Assembly: GCA_031423495.1 (NCBI GenBank)
Contig: JANPFP010000219.1
Location: 62,001-126,000 of the forward strand
Direction: 5' to 3'
DNA from: JACPYM01 sp031423495
GTDB lineage: Bacteria; Acidobacteriota; Blastocatellia; RBC074
Length of the DNA stretch: 64,000 nt
Shown here: in pieces, positions 1 to 9,400 of the stretch
Layout of the letters: each line of letters starts with the position of its first letter
Position numbering within the stretch: the first letter of the stretch is position 1
The notes under the pieces: generated by a model
The model's database searches: none
Seen by the model: the letters and a program-made list of their open reading frames with translations, nothing else
What the model was told of the DNA's origin: nothing
Position numbers and translations under genes: made by a program

Positions 1-279
1 CATCGCTTTGTCGAAAGGCATAAGATTCCTTCCGCGAAAGGCGGCTGGGCAGAGGCTTTCCACCAGTCGTGCATACTCTGCCAAGTTATTGCCTGTAACA
101 TTCGTCCGGCCTGCATTGCCCTGTATCGTCGCCAACAGCCCGACTTGCTCGATATGAGATTCGAGCAGCGTTTGCAGGGTTCCAGTGAATTGCTGGTCAT
201 TCGCTTTATTCACAATCTTCGTGAACGTCTCAGCGTATGAGTCGGTGAAGTCTCCGAGGGTTGGTGCTTGAATTGCCAT
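1..279 (-). CDS. Unknown protein, N-terminal part only (runs off window)
   Basis: Reading the minus strand from an ATG at 279 gives 93 open codons to the window edge, starting MAIQAPTLGDF and continuing with Gln/Leu/Asn-rich sequence and no signal peptide or membrane segment. A GGAG Shine-Dalgarno lies about 8 bases upstream. The start is 19 bp after the stop of the kinase/PD40 gene on the same strand, so it is probably the next gene of the ECF sigma-kinase operon. I do not recognise the family. The C-terminus lies outside the window. Confidence 0.6.
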   Translation of the reverse strand, partial: MAIQAPTLGDFTDSYAETFTKIVNKANDQQFTGTLQTLLESHIEQVGLLATIQGNAGRTNVTGNNLAEYARLVESLCPAAFRGRNLMPFDKAM

Positions 280-298
280 AGTGAATTCTCCTTTACGT

Positions 299-2575
299 TT
301 ATCTGAAATTATCAATCGCCCAGAGAGCGATTGCGGTGGATTGTTTGCTGAAATAGATCGAACGCGAATCGGGCGACCAAGCCAGTCCGGCAAAATAGAC
401 GAAAGGTTCTTCGCGCGCGCGCAATTTTTCGGCGCGTCCATCTGTTAGCGAAATCGTCCAGAGTTCGTCTCTGCCGTTGATGTGCCTGGTGAAAGCGGCT
501 TGCCGGGCGTCAGGGGCGAGCAGCAAGCTGCTCAAGTAAGCTGCCGATAAAAATGCAACCGGGGTAATGGCATTGTTGGCAAGCTCAATTTTTGATAGTT
601 GAACATCCGTGATCGGACTTGAGACCGCAGCCCCCGCGTTGGCAAAAATGAGTTGATCGCCGTTGGGCAGCCAGCCGAGCAAACGCAACCGCCGGTCAGA
701 ACGGTAATGGTTGTGCCGCTGGTCGGCTGCGGCGCTCATAAGATTCCAGTCACGCGGGCCTGAAACATTGCGCGTCGCCAAATAAATCAAACGGCTGCCG
801 TCAGGCGACCAAAACGGACTCTGAAAGACCGCCATCGCATCAGTGTTGGCGGTGACATTCTCGGCATGACTGCCATCGCGATTGATCGTCCATACATTTG
901 AGATATTGGCAGGTCTGGTGACGTAAGCCAGACGGTCACCTGTTGGTGACCAACTATAGGCAGGCGGAAATAGCCAATGAAAAGGTTGCGGCGAATAGCT
1001 GCCAGAGAAGACGCCTTCTTTCACCACAGCTTGCGCTTCGCTTCCGTCCCGATTCATCGTCCACAATGACCACCGGCCTGATTGCGGGCGCAGGAACGCC
1101 AGTTTGTCTTGTTGGGGCGACCAGCGCGGATCAAAAGCGTTTGCCTCAAGTTGAGCCGTTTGCGTCCCGTGGTTGTCGGTTACCTGAATCGTGCTATTCA
1201 TCAAGTTCATGGCGCTATCGGCTTGTTGATAAGCGACGGTTTGTCCGTCGGGCGCAAGCGCGGGGCTGAGTTCGAGCTGCTGGCCGCTGCTGATGCGAGT
1301 TTCGTCGCCCCTACTTAAATCGTAACGAAACAACGCGGCGGTGTTGCGTTCCGTGCGATAAAGAATGCGCTTGCCGTCCCTGGCGATATGCCACGGAGTG
1401 AGGTTTTCGTGGCCGAAGGTCAATTGCGTAGCTGGCTCTCCGTTGAGATAACCAGCGCAAAGTTGCCATACGCCAGCGCGTTTGCAGCGGTAAATGATGC
1501 GCTTGCCATCGGGATGCCAAAGCGGCGTCAGGTTGGCTTCTCCTTCACGCGACACTTGAATCGGCATACCGAGTTGTAAAGCATCCATCGCCCAAATCTG
1601 GCGTGTGCCGTTAGTGTCTTCCGCATAAGCGATCCAACGCTCATCTTGCGACAGCGCCATTTCGCTGATCTTGCATTTGCGCCGGTCGAAGTTGGTTAAG
1701 CGGAAGGTCGCTTTGGTTTGCAAATCGAGCGCACAAAGGTCGCACTCGGTCAGGTAAAAAATGCGTTTTTCATCTTGCGACCAGCGCAACAAAACCAGAA
1801 AACTCTGATTCAGCACGGTGACCAATTCAGCCTGACCACCCTGGCTGGAGATGCGCCAGATCTCGTGTTGGTCGTTGCGTGTCGAGACATAGATGAGTTG
1901 TTTGCCATCGGGCGACCACAACGGTTGAGCATCACGCCAGGCATCATTGGTGAGCCTGACGGCGTCGCCGTTGCGCAGGGGTTTCAGGTAAAGATCAACC
2001 TGCCCATTCTCGCCTTTCGTGAAGGCGATTGTTTGTTCGTCGGGCGCGACGCTGGCGGCGGCATTCGCCTCTTCCGGTTCGGCTTTCCAATCAGCGATCA
2101 GGTTCATTTGCAATTGCGCCGGGTCGGTGAGCGGCGCAACAGCGCGCCGTTGCGCCGCGAAATAACTTGCCACCGCCGCCAGCGTTATTACCACCAGCAA
2201 TCCGCCCACCCACCGCTGCCACCTTCCCCACGTTGACTTGCCTGTAACTGCCAGCCGCGCGCTGAATTGCAATTCTTCCACCGATTCACGCAGGGACGCC
2301 GCGAACTTCTCCGCTGTCTGCCATCTTTGCTCGCGGTCTTTGCACAGCGCACTTGTCACTAACTGTTGCAACACCGCAGGGATTTGCTCAGGCAAGGCGG
2401 TCGGCACGGCCTCCAAAATCGCCGCCAATGTTTCGCGCGCTGACTCGCGGTGAAAGGGCGTCCGTCCGGTCAGCATTTCGTGAAGCACGACGCCGAGGCT
2501 GAAGACATCGGTGCGCGCATCTACGGTTTCGCCGCGCGCCTGTTCGGGCGACATATAGCGAATCGTGCCGAGCAA
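299..2575 (-). CDS. Ser/Thr protein kinase, C-terminal half: kinase C-lobe, TM segment, PD40 beta-propeller (frameshifted continuation)
   Basis: This frame continues the kinase begun at 3372. It opens with the end of the activation segment (GTIRYMSPEQARGE, the APE-like motif), then the C-lobe (DVFSLGVVLHEMLTGRTPF). A single membrane span follows at about residues 117-140 (VGGLLVVITLAAVASYF). About 600 residues of WD40-like PD40 repeats come next, seen as recurring SPDGKQLIY, HPDGKRIIY and SPDSRSIYFS strands that should form an external sensor propeller. The nominal TTG start at 2575 lies inside the kinase fold and has no ribosome binding site, so it is not a real start. The frame differs from the N-terminal half by one base, and the switch falls in a 7-bp repeat. 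By family, such kinases phosphorylate Ser/Thr after sensing a ligand with the extracytoplasmic domain. As sequenced, the two halves cannot form one protein without a frameshift. Confidence 0.85.
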   Translation of the reverse strand: MLGTIRYMSPEQARGETVDARTDVFSLGVVLHEMLTGRTPFHRESARETLAAILEAVPTALPEQIPAVLQQLVTSALCKDREQRWQTAEKFAASLRESVEELQFSARLAVTGKSTWGRWQRWVGGLLVVITLAAVASYFAAQRRAVAPLTDPAQLQMNLIADWKAEPEEANAAASVAPDEQTIAFTKGENGQVDLYLKPLRNGDAVRLTNDAWRDAQPLWSPDGKQLIYVSTRNDQHEIWRISSQGGQAELVTVLNQSFLVLLRWSQDEKRIFYLTECDLCALDLQTKATFRLTNFDRRKCKISEMALSQDERWIAYAEDTNGTRQIWAMDALQLGMPIQVSREGEANLTPLWHPDGKRIIYRCKRAGVWQLCAGYLNGEPATQLTFGHENLTPWHIARDGKRILYRTERNTAALFRYDLSRGDETRISSGQQLELSPALAPDGQTVAYQQADSAMNLMNSTIQVTDNHGTQTAQLEANAFDPRWSPQQDKLAFLRPQSGRWSLWTMNRDGSEAQAVVKEGVFSGSYSPQPFHWLFPPAYSWSPTGDRLAYVTRPANISNVWTINRDGSHAENVTANTDAMAVFQSPFWSPDGSRLIYLATRNVSGPRDWNLMSAAADQRHNHYRSDRRLRLLGWLPNGDQLIFANAGAAVSSPITDVQLSKIELANNAITPVAFLSAAYLSSLLLAPDARQAAFTRHINGRDELWTISLTDGRAEKLRAREEPFVYFAGLAWSPDSRSIYFSKQSTAIALWAIDNFR

Positions 2576-3372
2576 TGCGCCTGCCGCTGTTTGGGATTGC
2601 GGATTGCGGATTGTGGAGTTTCTTCTTCGTGCGTTTCGTCCTTCGTGACGGCAGATTCCATCAGTGTGTCAGTCAGTTTTGCCAAGCCGAAATCTAGCAC
2701 TTTGACGAAGCCGTCGCGCCGCAACATGACGTTTTCGGGCTTGATGTCACGATGCACAATGCCCGCAGCGTGGGCAGCCGCCAATGCCGTGGCGATTTGT
2801 TGCGCGAGGTTGAGGGCTTCGCTGATCGGCAAGCTGCTGTGTTCGTTAAGGTGTTCGCGCAAGGTCTGGCCGTCTACGAATTCGGTGACGATGTAATAGG
2901 CGTCCTCAAATTGGCCGGTGTCGTGCAGCGTGACGATGTTCGGATGATTGAGCGCCGTCGTCGCGCGGGCTTCCTGTTCAAAACGATGTATGCGTTGCGG
3001 GCTTTGGCTGAACTCGGCGGGCAATAGTTTGAGCGCGACTTGCCGGTGCAAGCGCGTATCTTCGGCGAGAAAGACTTCGCCCATGCCGCCGACACCTAGT
3101 ACGGAAAGCAACTTGTAATGACCAATCGTGCTGCCCAGGCGAGCCGTCAAATTTGGACGCTGCTCGCCACCAGGCAATGAAAGTTCAAGTACTGGCCGCG
3201 AAAGAAATCCGGCGGCTTCGGCACGCGCAGCAAGCAACGAAGCGACTTCGTGGCGCAACGCGACATCGCCAGCACACGCACTGGCAAGAAACGCTTCCCG
3301 CTCGGCGGCGGGCAGTTCGAGCGCGTCGTAATAAAGCTCTTCGATGTGTTGTAATTGGGCAGGCTCAGGCAT
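2521..3372 (-). CDS. Ser/Thr protein kinase, N-terminal half (frame lost in activation loop)
   Basis: The start is the ATG at 3372. AAGGA sits 7 bases upstream and the ATG overlaps the sigma-factor stop by 8 bases, indicating translational coupling; a longer in-frame start at 3396 is less likely. The protein has an N-terminal helical region (residues 1-80), a glycine loop GVGGMG (93-98), the catalytic lysine in VALKLL (K115), HRDIKPEN (207-214) and DFG (227-229). After a Thr/Glu-rich activation loop the frame enters a CAATCCG heptamer array and goes out of frame, ending about 30 residues later in meaningless Arg-rich sequence. Everything needed for ATP binding and catalysis is present, but the substrate-binding C-lobe is in the other frame. 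It is either a phase-off kinase, a pseudogene or an assembly error. Confidence 0.85.
   Translation of the reverse strand: MPEPAQLQHIEELYYDALELPAAEREAFLASACAGDVALRHEVASLLAARAEAAGFLSRPVLELSLPGGEQRPNLTARLGSTIGHYKLLSVLGVGGMGEVFLAEDTRLHRQVALKLLPAEFSQSPQRIHRFEQEARATTALNHPNIVTLHDTGQFEDAYYIVTEFVDGQTLREHLNEHSSLPISEALNLAQQIATALAAAHAAGIVHRDIKPENVMLRRDGFVKVLDFGLAKLTDTLMESAVTKDETHEEETPQSAIRNPKQRQAHCSARFAICRPNRRAAKP
2594..2614. repeat. Three-copy heptanucleotide tandem repeat at the kinase frameshift
   Basis: The plus strand reads GGATTGC, GGATTGC, GGATTGT (CAATCCG units on the coding strand). The kinase is read in one frame before this array and one base back after it. Adding one 7-bp unit would restore a continuous kinase frame reading approximately PQSAIRNPQSQTAAGALLGT. 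Confidence 0.9.
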
Positions 3373-3958
3373 GGCTGGTTCCTTTGCGCAATTCACGATA
3401 GAGCCACGCTTGAGCGAAATCCCAATCGCGTGCGACGGTGCGCGGCGAAACGCGCAAGGCTTCGGCGGTTTCGTCTACGTTAAGGCCAGCGAAGAAGCGC
3501 AATTCAACGACGCGGCATTTGCGCCCGTCGAGTTCAGCCAGCGTATTCAGCGCATCATCCAACGCCAACAAGTCCGGGCGTTCGTTCCACGCGATGCCGT
3601 CGGCTTCGCTCAGTGAAACGTGCAACGCTTTGCCTTGCCCGCGTTTTTGATATTGGCGATGACGCGCTTCGTCTACCAGAACCTGCCGCATCAAGGTCGC
3701 CGCCATGCCGAAAAAATGCGCGCGGTTTTGCCAACTGGAGTTTTGCCAGTCAATCAGTTTGAGCCACGCTTCGTTGACCAACGCAGTCGTTTGCAACAAA
3801 AAATCGGGCGGACTCTTGCGCAAGTAATGTTGCGCGAGGCGACGCAATTCGCCGTCTACCAGCGGAGCAAGCTGTTCAAGCGCTTGTTCGTTTCCGTTGC
3901 CCCACTCAATCAAAAGCTGTGAGACGTGGTGTGGAGAAGTCATCAGTTCGGCAGTCAT
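3365..3958 (-). CDS. ECF-type RNA polymerase sigma factor (TIGR02999-like)
   Basis: This 197-residue protein has the two-domain layout of an extracytoplasmic-function sigma factor. Sigma region 2 covers about residues 15-100 (ALVNEAWLKLI, AHFFGMAATLMRQVLVDEARHR). Region 4 covers about 130-190, with the helix-turn-helix LNVDETAEALRVSPRTVARDW. The family is the group annotated as Sigma70_ECF/TIGR02999, common in Acidobacteriota and Planctomycetota beside Ser/Thr kinases. GGGAG lies 7 bases before the ATG at 3958; a second Met at residue 6 is a possible alternative. The downstream kinase starts inside its stop codon, so the two are cotranscribed and probably act in one signalling path. No anti-sigma factor is seen; phosphorylation by the partner kinase is a plausible control but is inferred. 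Confidence 0.92.
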   Translation of the reverse strand: MTAELMTSPHHVSQLLIEWGNGNEQALEQLAPLVDGELRRLAQHYLRKSPPDFLLQTTALVNEAWLKLIDWQNSSWQNRAHFFGMAATLMRQVLVDEARHRQYQKRGQGKALHVSLSEADGIAWNERPDLLALDDALNTLAELDGRKCRVVELRFFAGLNVDETAEALRVSPRTVARDWDFAQAWLYRELRKGTSHA

Positions 3959-4731
3959 GATTTGCTCCCAAATGTGTAGGGACGCGAGGGGACGCGCCCA
4001 TTCAACAAATCGCCAACCTTGCCAACGTTGATAAAGCCTGACGTTGGAGCTTGCAAAAAAATAAAACAGAAAAATGCGTTAAGGATGGCAGCTTCCGCTG
4101 ACCGTTCCCGTTTTAACTGGATGGAAGCGATGAAAAGTCGTTTCTGCGTGGGAGCGAGACGCCGCTAGTTAGTCGCTGGAAGGCGTTTCGTTTACCTGCG
4201 CAGAGCGGTTTGGTAAAGCTTGATGCCCGGCTCGGTCTGATTCTTAGTAACCCTGAAAACTCAATTTGCTGAATGACGGCGCGGATTCTAGCGTTAGTAA
4301 CTAACCAAGACAACGGCCTTTTTTCAGATTCAGCAAATTATTTAGAGCGCATTTGTATTCGGTAACGAAAGCATCGCGTTCATCGGTGACGTGTAATTGC
4401 ACATCGCGTGCCAGCCTTTGAACACAGAGTTTTCGCTAATCTTTTGCCAGGGCTGCACTAAGAACAGAGCAACTTACTGACAGGCTGTGCCGACACTCGC
4501 AAGAAAAAACTGGCAGTACTCATCACCATTCAAACATGCGAAAGAGCGCGTCGGATTTCGCGTTGAATTACGCGACAACCTTGCACTGGACGAAGGGGAT
4601 ACTGCCCATTTTCTCAACGCAAGACTGGGGCTCACCTTTCGCTAAACCTGCTCAAACTTTTCAAGATGTAAATCAACGTCACCATAACAACGGCTGTATC
4701 AGCAGCCTTTCACCATTAAAGGAGATAGACC
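3959..4731. other. 773-bp divergent intergenic region without a recognised gene
   Basis: This lies between the minus-strand ECF sigma gene and the plus-strand exported-protein block, so it should carry promoters for both. A short ORF at 4113-4313 lacks a ribosome binding site and recognisable sequence, and I do not call it. I see no tRNA, riboswitch or convincing sigma-70 promoter. Confidence 0.5.
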
Positions 4732-5364
4732 ATGAAACCCTTGCGCTTCATTACCAGCCTCACACATTTTCCGCACAGGCTTTTCGTAAAACTCGCGCTG
4801 CTTTCAATCGGCTTTTGCTTTCTGACCAGCGTTTCGTGGTCACGGCACAACAGCGTTCAAGCGCAAGGCGGGCCATCACGTGGCAACGCTTGCTGCGATG
4901 AAATTGCCGGACAAGGTCAAGGCGTAGCTACAAGCGATGCTTTTGTCGTAGACGCCGTTTTCTCAATCAAGGGCAGACTGTTCGGCGGCGTGTTTGGCGC
5001 GCGCACGGCGGAGTTCAAATCCACTACGCGGTTGCTGACGCAGAATCCGCCCACGGCGGATGGCACGATTAATGCAATCACTTCGCACGTGTTGGAAGCC
5101 AAAGGCTATAGCGATGAAGACGGCGTTTGCGAACCCGGCGAAGACTGTTTGATTACGCTGGATCGCGCCGCGCTGATTCCTACCGCTACGCCGGGGCTGA
5201 TGAAGCTGCGTTCCATCCTCGCTTTCTCTGGCGGGCAGGGACGTTTCGAGAAAGCCTGCGGCAAGATTGACGGCACGACAGGCGAAGGCGAAATCAATTT
5301 CGCCGCCACGCCGCCGACCGTGCGCTGGACGTTCAACGAAGGACGTTTGTGCTATTGCCCGTAG
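4732..5364 (+). CDS. Secreted protein of unknown function
   Basis: The 210-residue protein is preceded by AAAGGAG at a good distance from the ATG. Residues about 15-45 are an extended signal peptide (LFVKLALLSIGFCFLTSVSW, then an AQG processing region). The mature part starts with a Cys pair (NACCDEIAGQG), contains an acidic segment (GVCEPGEDCLITLDR) with two more Cys, and ends RLCYCP. The odd number and pairing of Cys suggest disulfides in the periplasm or outside the cell. It heads a run of exported-protein genes on the same strand. No family recognised. Confidence 0.8.
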   Translation: MKPLRFITSLTHFPHRLFVKLALLSIGFCFLTSVSWSRHNSVQAQGGPSRGNACCDEIAGQGQGVATSDAFVVDAVFSIKGRLFGGVFGARTAEFKSTTRLLTQNPPTADGTINAITSHVLEAKGYSDEDGVCEPGEDCLITLDRAALIPTATPGLMKLRSILAFSGGQGRFEKACGKIDGTTGEGEINFAATPPTVRWTFNEGRLCYCP

Positions 5365-5474
5365 GCGTTTTTTCTCCGATGCGTTCTTAGCCGCTGCGTG
5401 GCGCGGCCTTGATGGGCTTCAACCGGGAGGCCGCGCCGCAAATCAGGAATTCAAACCAAAAGGAAACACGCACC

Positions 5475-5894
5475 ATGTTCACACGCTTTTTTAGGCAAAG
5501 AATGTCAGCAGCATTGATCGGCGCGCTGCTGCTCTCGTTTTCCCCTTTTTCTCTGGTTTGGGCGCAAACAAAACCCAATCAGGAATTTGAACGCGTTGCC
5601 AAACTGAAAACGAAACTTGCTCAATTCGGTACGGACAAAAAAGTCCGTGTCGAAGTCAGGTTGCCAGACAACACCAAGCGAACCGGCTATCTCAGTCAGG
5701 TAAATGAGACTTCTTTTGTGTTGACAGACCTGAAGACGGGGCAAAGCACAGAGTTCGTTTATGGCAATGTGGCAGATGCCAAAAAGCCCGGAAAGCCTGC
5801 CTGGGTCAAACTCGCCATCGCTGGCGGAATCGCAATCGCGGTACTTGCGACCTTAAGAATTTACTGCGGGAACCCAGACTATGGATGTGACTAA
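5475..5894 (+). CDS. Small exported Sm-like (beta-barrel) protein, paralogue 1
   Basis: Translation from the ATG at 5475 (AAAGGAAA upstream) gives 139 residues: a signal peptide (MSAALIGALLLSFSPFSLVWAQ), a compact beta-rich domain, then a hydrophobic C-terminal segment (VKLAIAGGIAIAVLATL) and a short tail with two Cys. The core pattern (VRVEVRLPDN, GYLSQVNETSFVLTDLKTGQ, VYGNVADAKK) resembles the Sm/LSm five-strand barrel signature: a V-x-L-x-D opening, G-Y-x-S-x-V, then S-F-V-L-T-D. It is clearly paralogous to the next gene. Sm-like folds usually bind RNA in the cytoplasm, so the signal peptide and membrane tail point to another role here. The function is unknown and the fold is inferred from pattern only. 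Confidence 0.85.
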   Translation: MFTRFFRQRMSAALIGALLLSFSPFSLVWAQTKPNQEFERVAKLKTKLAQFGTDKKVRVEVRLPDNTKRTGYLSQVNETSFVLTDLKTGQSTEFVYGNVADAKKPGKPAWVKLAIAGGIAIAVLATLRIYCGNPDYGCD

Positions 5895-5918
5895 ACCAAG
5901 CTCAAGAAAGGATTATTT

Positions 5919-6323
5919 ATGCTCATGAAATTTTTACCGCGCATTCTGATCGTTGCGCTGCTCTTCACCTACGTTGTTGCGCCGTGCGCTTATGCCAGAT
6001 CACAAGAAAAGAAAGCGCTGGAACAGGCAGCTAAAGTTAAAGCGGGAGTCGCTAAACTCGGAACCGGCCCGGACGCGCGTATCGCAGTGAAGCTGCGCGA
6101 CAAAACCACGGTGGCCGGATACGTCAGTCAGGTGGGCGACGATTCTTTTGTCATCACTGATTTGAAAACTAGCACGACGACTACCGTGCCTTATCTCAAC
6201 GTGGAGCAAGCCAGAGGCAAAGGGCTTTCGACCGGTGCCAAGATCGCTATTGGAGCGGGCATTGGGGTAGGAGCCTTTTTTCTCATTGGTTACCTTGCTT
6301 ACCTTTACGACGAAACACACTAA
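5919..6323 (+). CDS. Small exported Sm-like (beta-barrel) protein, paralogue 2
   Basis: The 134-residue protein follows paralogue 1 by 24 bp with AAAGGA upstream. It has the same architecture: a signal peptide (FLPRILIVALLFTYVVAPCAYA), an Sm-like core (RIAVKLRDKTTVAGYVSQVG, DSFVITDLKTSTTT) and a C-terminal glycine-rich membrane segment (GAKIAIGAGIGVGAFFLIGY). The two proteins agree at the SQV, SFV and TDLKT positions, so this is a tandem duplication. The genes precede the TonB-dependent receptor on the same strand and may form part of its transcription unit. No function known to me. Confidence 0.85.
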   Translation: MLMKFLPRILIVALLFTYVVAPCAYARSQEKKALEQAAKVKAGVAKLGTGPDARIAVKLRDKTTVAGYVSQVGDDSFVITDLKTSTTTTVPYLNVEQARGKGLSTGAKIAIGAGIGVGAFFLIGYLAYLYDETH

Positions 6324-6428
6324 ATTCAGAGCAATTGCTGGATATTTGCTGGCGAATTGATCTGACTGTTAGCCCTGAAGAGCGAACCAAAATATCAGCG
6401 ACGCTTCCTGATCGCGGAGGAAAAAACG

Positions 6429-9400
6429 ATGAAAATCAGAAAGTTACTTTCAATGTGGTTATTCGTTTGCTGGTGCGGTTGCGTCGCGTTGGCGCAGCAG
6501 GAAACGGCTACCTTGACCGGAGAAATCACTGACGCATCGGGCGCTGTTGTGCCGGGGGCTTCACTCACGATCACGAATGCCGCGACGGGCGTGGCGTTCA
6601 AGGGCGAGGCCAATGGGCAAGGGCTGTATACCGTGCCCAGCCTGAAACCCGGCCCTTATTCGATCACTGTCGAAAAGCCCGGCTTCAAGAAATTCGTGCG
6701 CAACGGTCTGGTCTTGCAGGTCGCACAAGTCGCGCGCATCAACATCAGTTTGCAAGTCGGCGAATTGACCAACACCGTCGAAATCACCGAAGCCACCGCG
6801 TTGCTCGAAACTGAAACGTCGTCGCGCGGTTCAGTGATTGATCAAAAGAAAATCGTTGATTTGCCGCTGAATGGTCGCGATTACAACCAGCTCGCGCTGC
6901 TCTCGCCCGGCGTCTTACCGACGACGCCACGTCTGGCGAGCGTGAATTTCAAAGGCGCGCTCAACGTCAACGGCAACCGCACCTTCAACAACGTTTTCCT
7001 GCTCGACGGCGTAGACAACATCTCTTACTCCAATTCGTTTCGCGGTGAGAATGCGCAACTCGTCCAGCCTTCTATCGAAGCCTTGCAGGAGTTCAAGATT
7101 CAGACCAACGCTTATTCCGCCGAATATGGACGCAGCAGCGGCGCGGTTATCAATGCGACGATCAAATCGGGTACGAACGCGATTCGCGGCAGCGTCTATG
7201 AATTTCTGCGCAACGAGAAACTGGATGCCAACAACTTTTTCTCGAATGCACTCGGCCAACCGAAACCGATTCGCAAACGTAATCAGTTCGGCGCGGCGGT
7301 CGGCGGCCCGCTGGTCAAAAACAGAACGTTCTGGTTCGGCGATTACGAAGGCTTGCGCGAACGCGAAGGCGTGCCACGCACGCGCCTCGTGCCGACCGTC
7401 AATGAAAAAGCCGGACTGTTCAGTTCCGTGGTGGTTGATCCTTTCGCCGCCGGGCGTTCGGCCTTCAGTCAAAACGCCGCTGGGCAATGGGTGATTCCGC
7501 AAAACCGCTGGGACCCAGTGGCAGCCAAGATCGTGGCGTTGATTCCGAACCCGACGAATATCGTCAACGGCGTGCCGGTTTACGCTTCGACGCCGATCAC
7601 GCGCACGCGGCAAGATCAATTCGATGTGCGCATAGATCATCAGTTCGCCAGCAACCTGACGTTGTTTGGGCGTTACAGTTTTGTTGACAGCAACACCTTC
7701 CGCCCCGCGCCCTTGCCTGGTTTGGGCGAAGGCTCGTTCAACGATGCGTTTGGCTCGAACTTGAATCGTTCGCAAGGGCTGGCGCTGGGCTTGACGTGGA
7801 CGGTGACGAACGCGCTGGTCGGTGACATTCGTTTCGGCTGGGCGCGCGGCAATTACTTCACGAATCCGCCCAACGTCGGCGTAGACGGGCCGGGGCAGAT
7901 CGGACTGAAAAACGTGCCGAACGATCCCTCCATCGTGGGCGGCATTCCGAAAATCAACATTCAAGGCTTTGACGCCGTAGGCCGTCACACCTCGACGCCG
8001 CAGTTTCAAACGCCGCGTTCGTGGAATCCGCGCGCGTCGTTTAGCTGGAATCGCGGCGCGCACTTTTTCAAATTCGGCGGCGAATACCTCAACGTCCAAA
8101 CCAAGATCAACGATTTGAACGCAACGATTGGGCGCCTGAATTTTGAAAACCGCTTTACCAATCGCGCCGTTGGCGATTTGTTGCTGGGCTTGCCTTCGCA
8201 ATTGGCGCTCACGAGTTTCACGGTGATGGATCAAGGCCAGCGGATGCAGTTTTATTTCTTTCAAGACGATTACAAGCTGACTTCTAAACTCACGTTGAAT
8301 GTCGGCTTGCGGTATGAATACGCCACGCCGCCGGTCGAAAAAGAGAACCGCTTTGCCAGCTTCGATCCCGTTGCGGGCAAAGACATATTTGCCAAAGACG
8401 GCAGCCTGTTTGAGCGCGCGCTCATTCATCCTGATCGCAACAATGTCGCGCCGCGTTTCGGCTTTGCTTATTCAGCCACTTCACGGATGGTCGTGCGGGG
8501 CGCTTACGGCGTTTTTTATAACCACACCGTCAGACAAGGCCGCGAAGGCTTGCTCGGATTCAATCCGCCGTTTCTGGTGGACAACCTGTTGCAAACCAAT
8601 GTGACCGGCGCTGCGGCGATTGCCTCAGCCGCGCCCTTTCAATTGGTGAATGGCTATCCGACGGGCTTGCTCAATCCCGCTTCACTCGCGCCCACCATCG
8701 GACGCCGCGCGCAAGACGCTCATCAACGCACGGCTTACATTCAGCAATATAACTTCGGCATGCAGTACGAGTTGATGAAAGACTTGCTGTTCGATGTGGC
8801 TTACGTCGGCAACAAGGGGACGAAGCTGAACGGCTTTCGCAACCTCAATCAACGCGCCGTCATCACGAACGCGAACGGCACGCAAGCGGCGGGCGCTCGG
8901 CCTTACGCCGCGTTCGGCGACATTCAATGGATGGAAAGCCGCGTCGGAGCCAGTTACAACTCATTGCAAGCGCGGCTCGAAAAACGTTTCTCGAATGGCG
9001 TGACAGCTTTGGTGAGTTACACCTGGGGCAAGGCGTTGACGGGTTCGCCCGATCACATCTCGACCAGCGGCGGCGGTGCGGGTTTTGACACTGGCACGTT
9101 CCGCGAACCGCAGGACGGCAATAATACGCGCGCTGATCGCGGTCTGGCTGAGTTCGATGTGAAGCAACGTTTCGTCGCAAGTTATGTGTGGGAACTGCCC
9201 TTCGGCAAAGGCCGCAAGTTCGGCAATGACTGGAACAAGGCGGCTGATTTTGTTTTAGGCGGCTGGCAAGTCACGGGCATTCACGCGCTGCAAGGCGGAC
9301 TGGGCTTAACGGCTACGCTGGGCGGCGGCAGCGTACTCAACATCGGCGGCGAACGACGCGCGCGGCCTAATCTGATTGGCAATCCCGAACTGTCCGAATC

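Noticed and set aside
4113..4313. Short minus-strand ORF in the divergent gap
   Set aside because: No ribosome binding site, no signal peptide or family pattern.
6915..8429. 504-codon open frame on the minus strand
   Set aside because: It lies wholly inside the TonB receptor gene, is Arg-rich and matches no family; it is a shadow frame.
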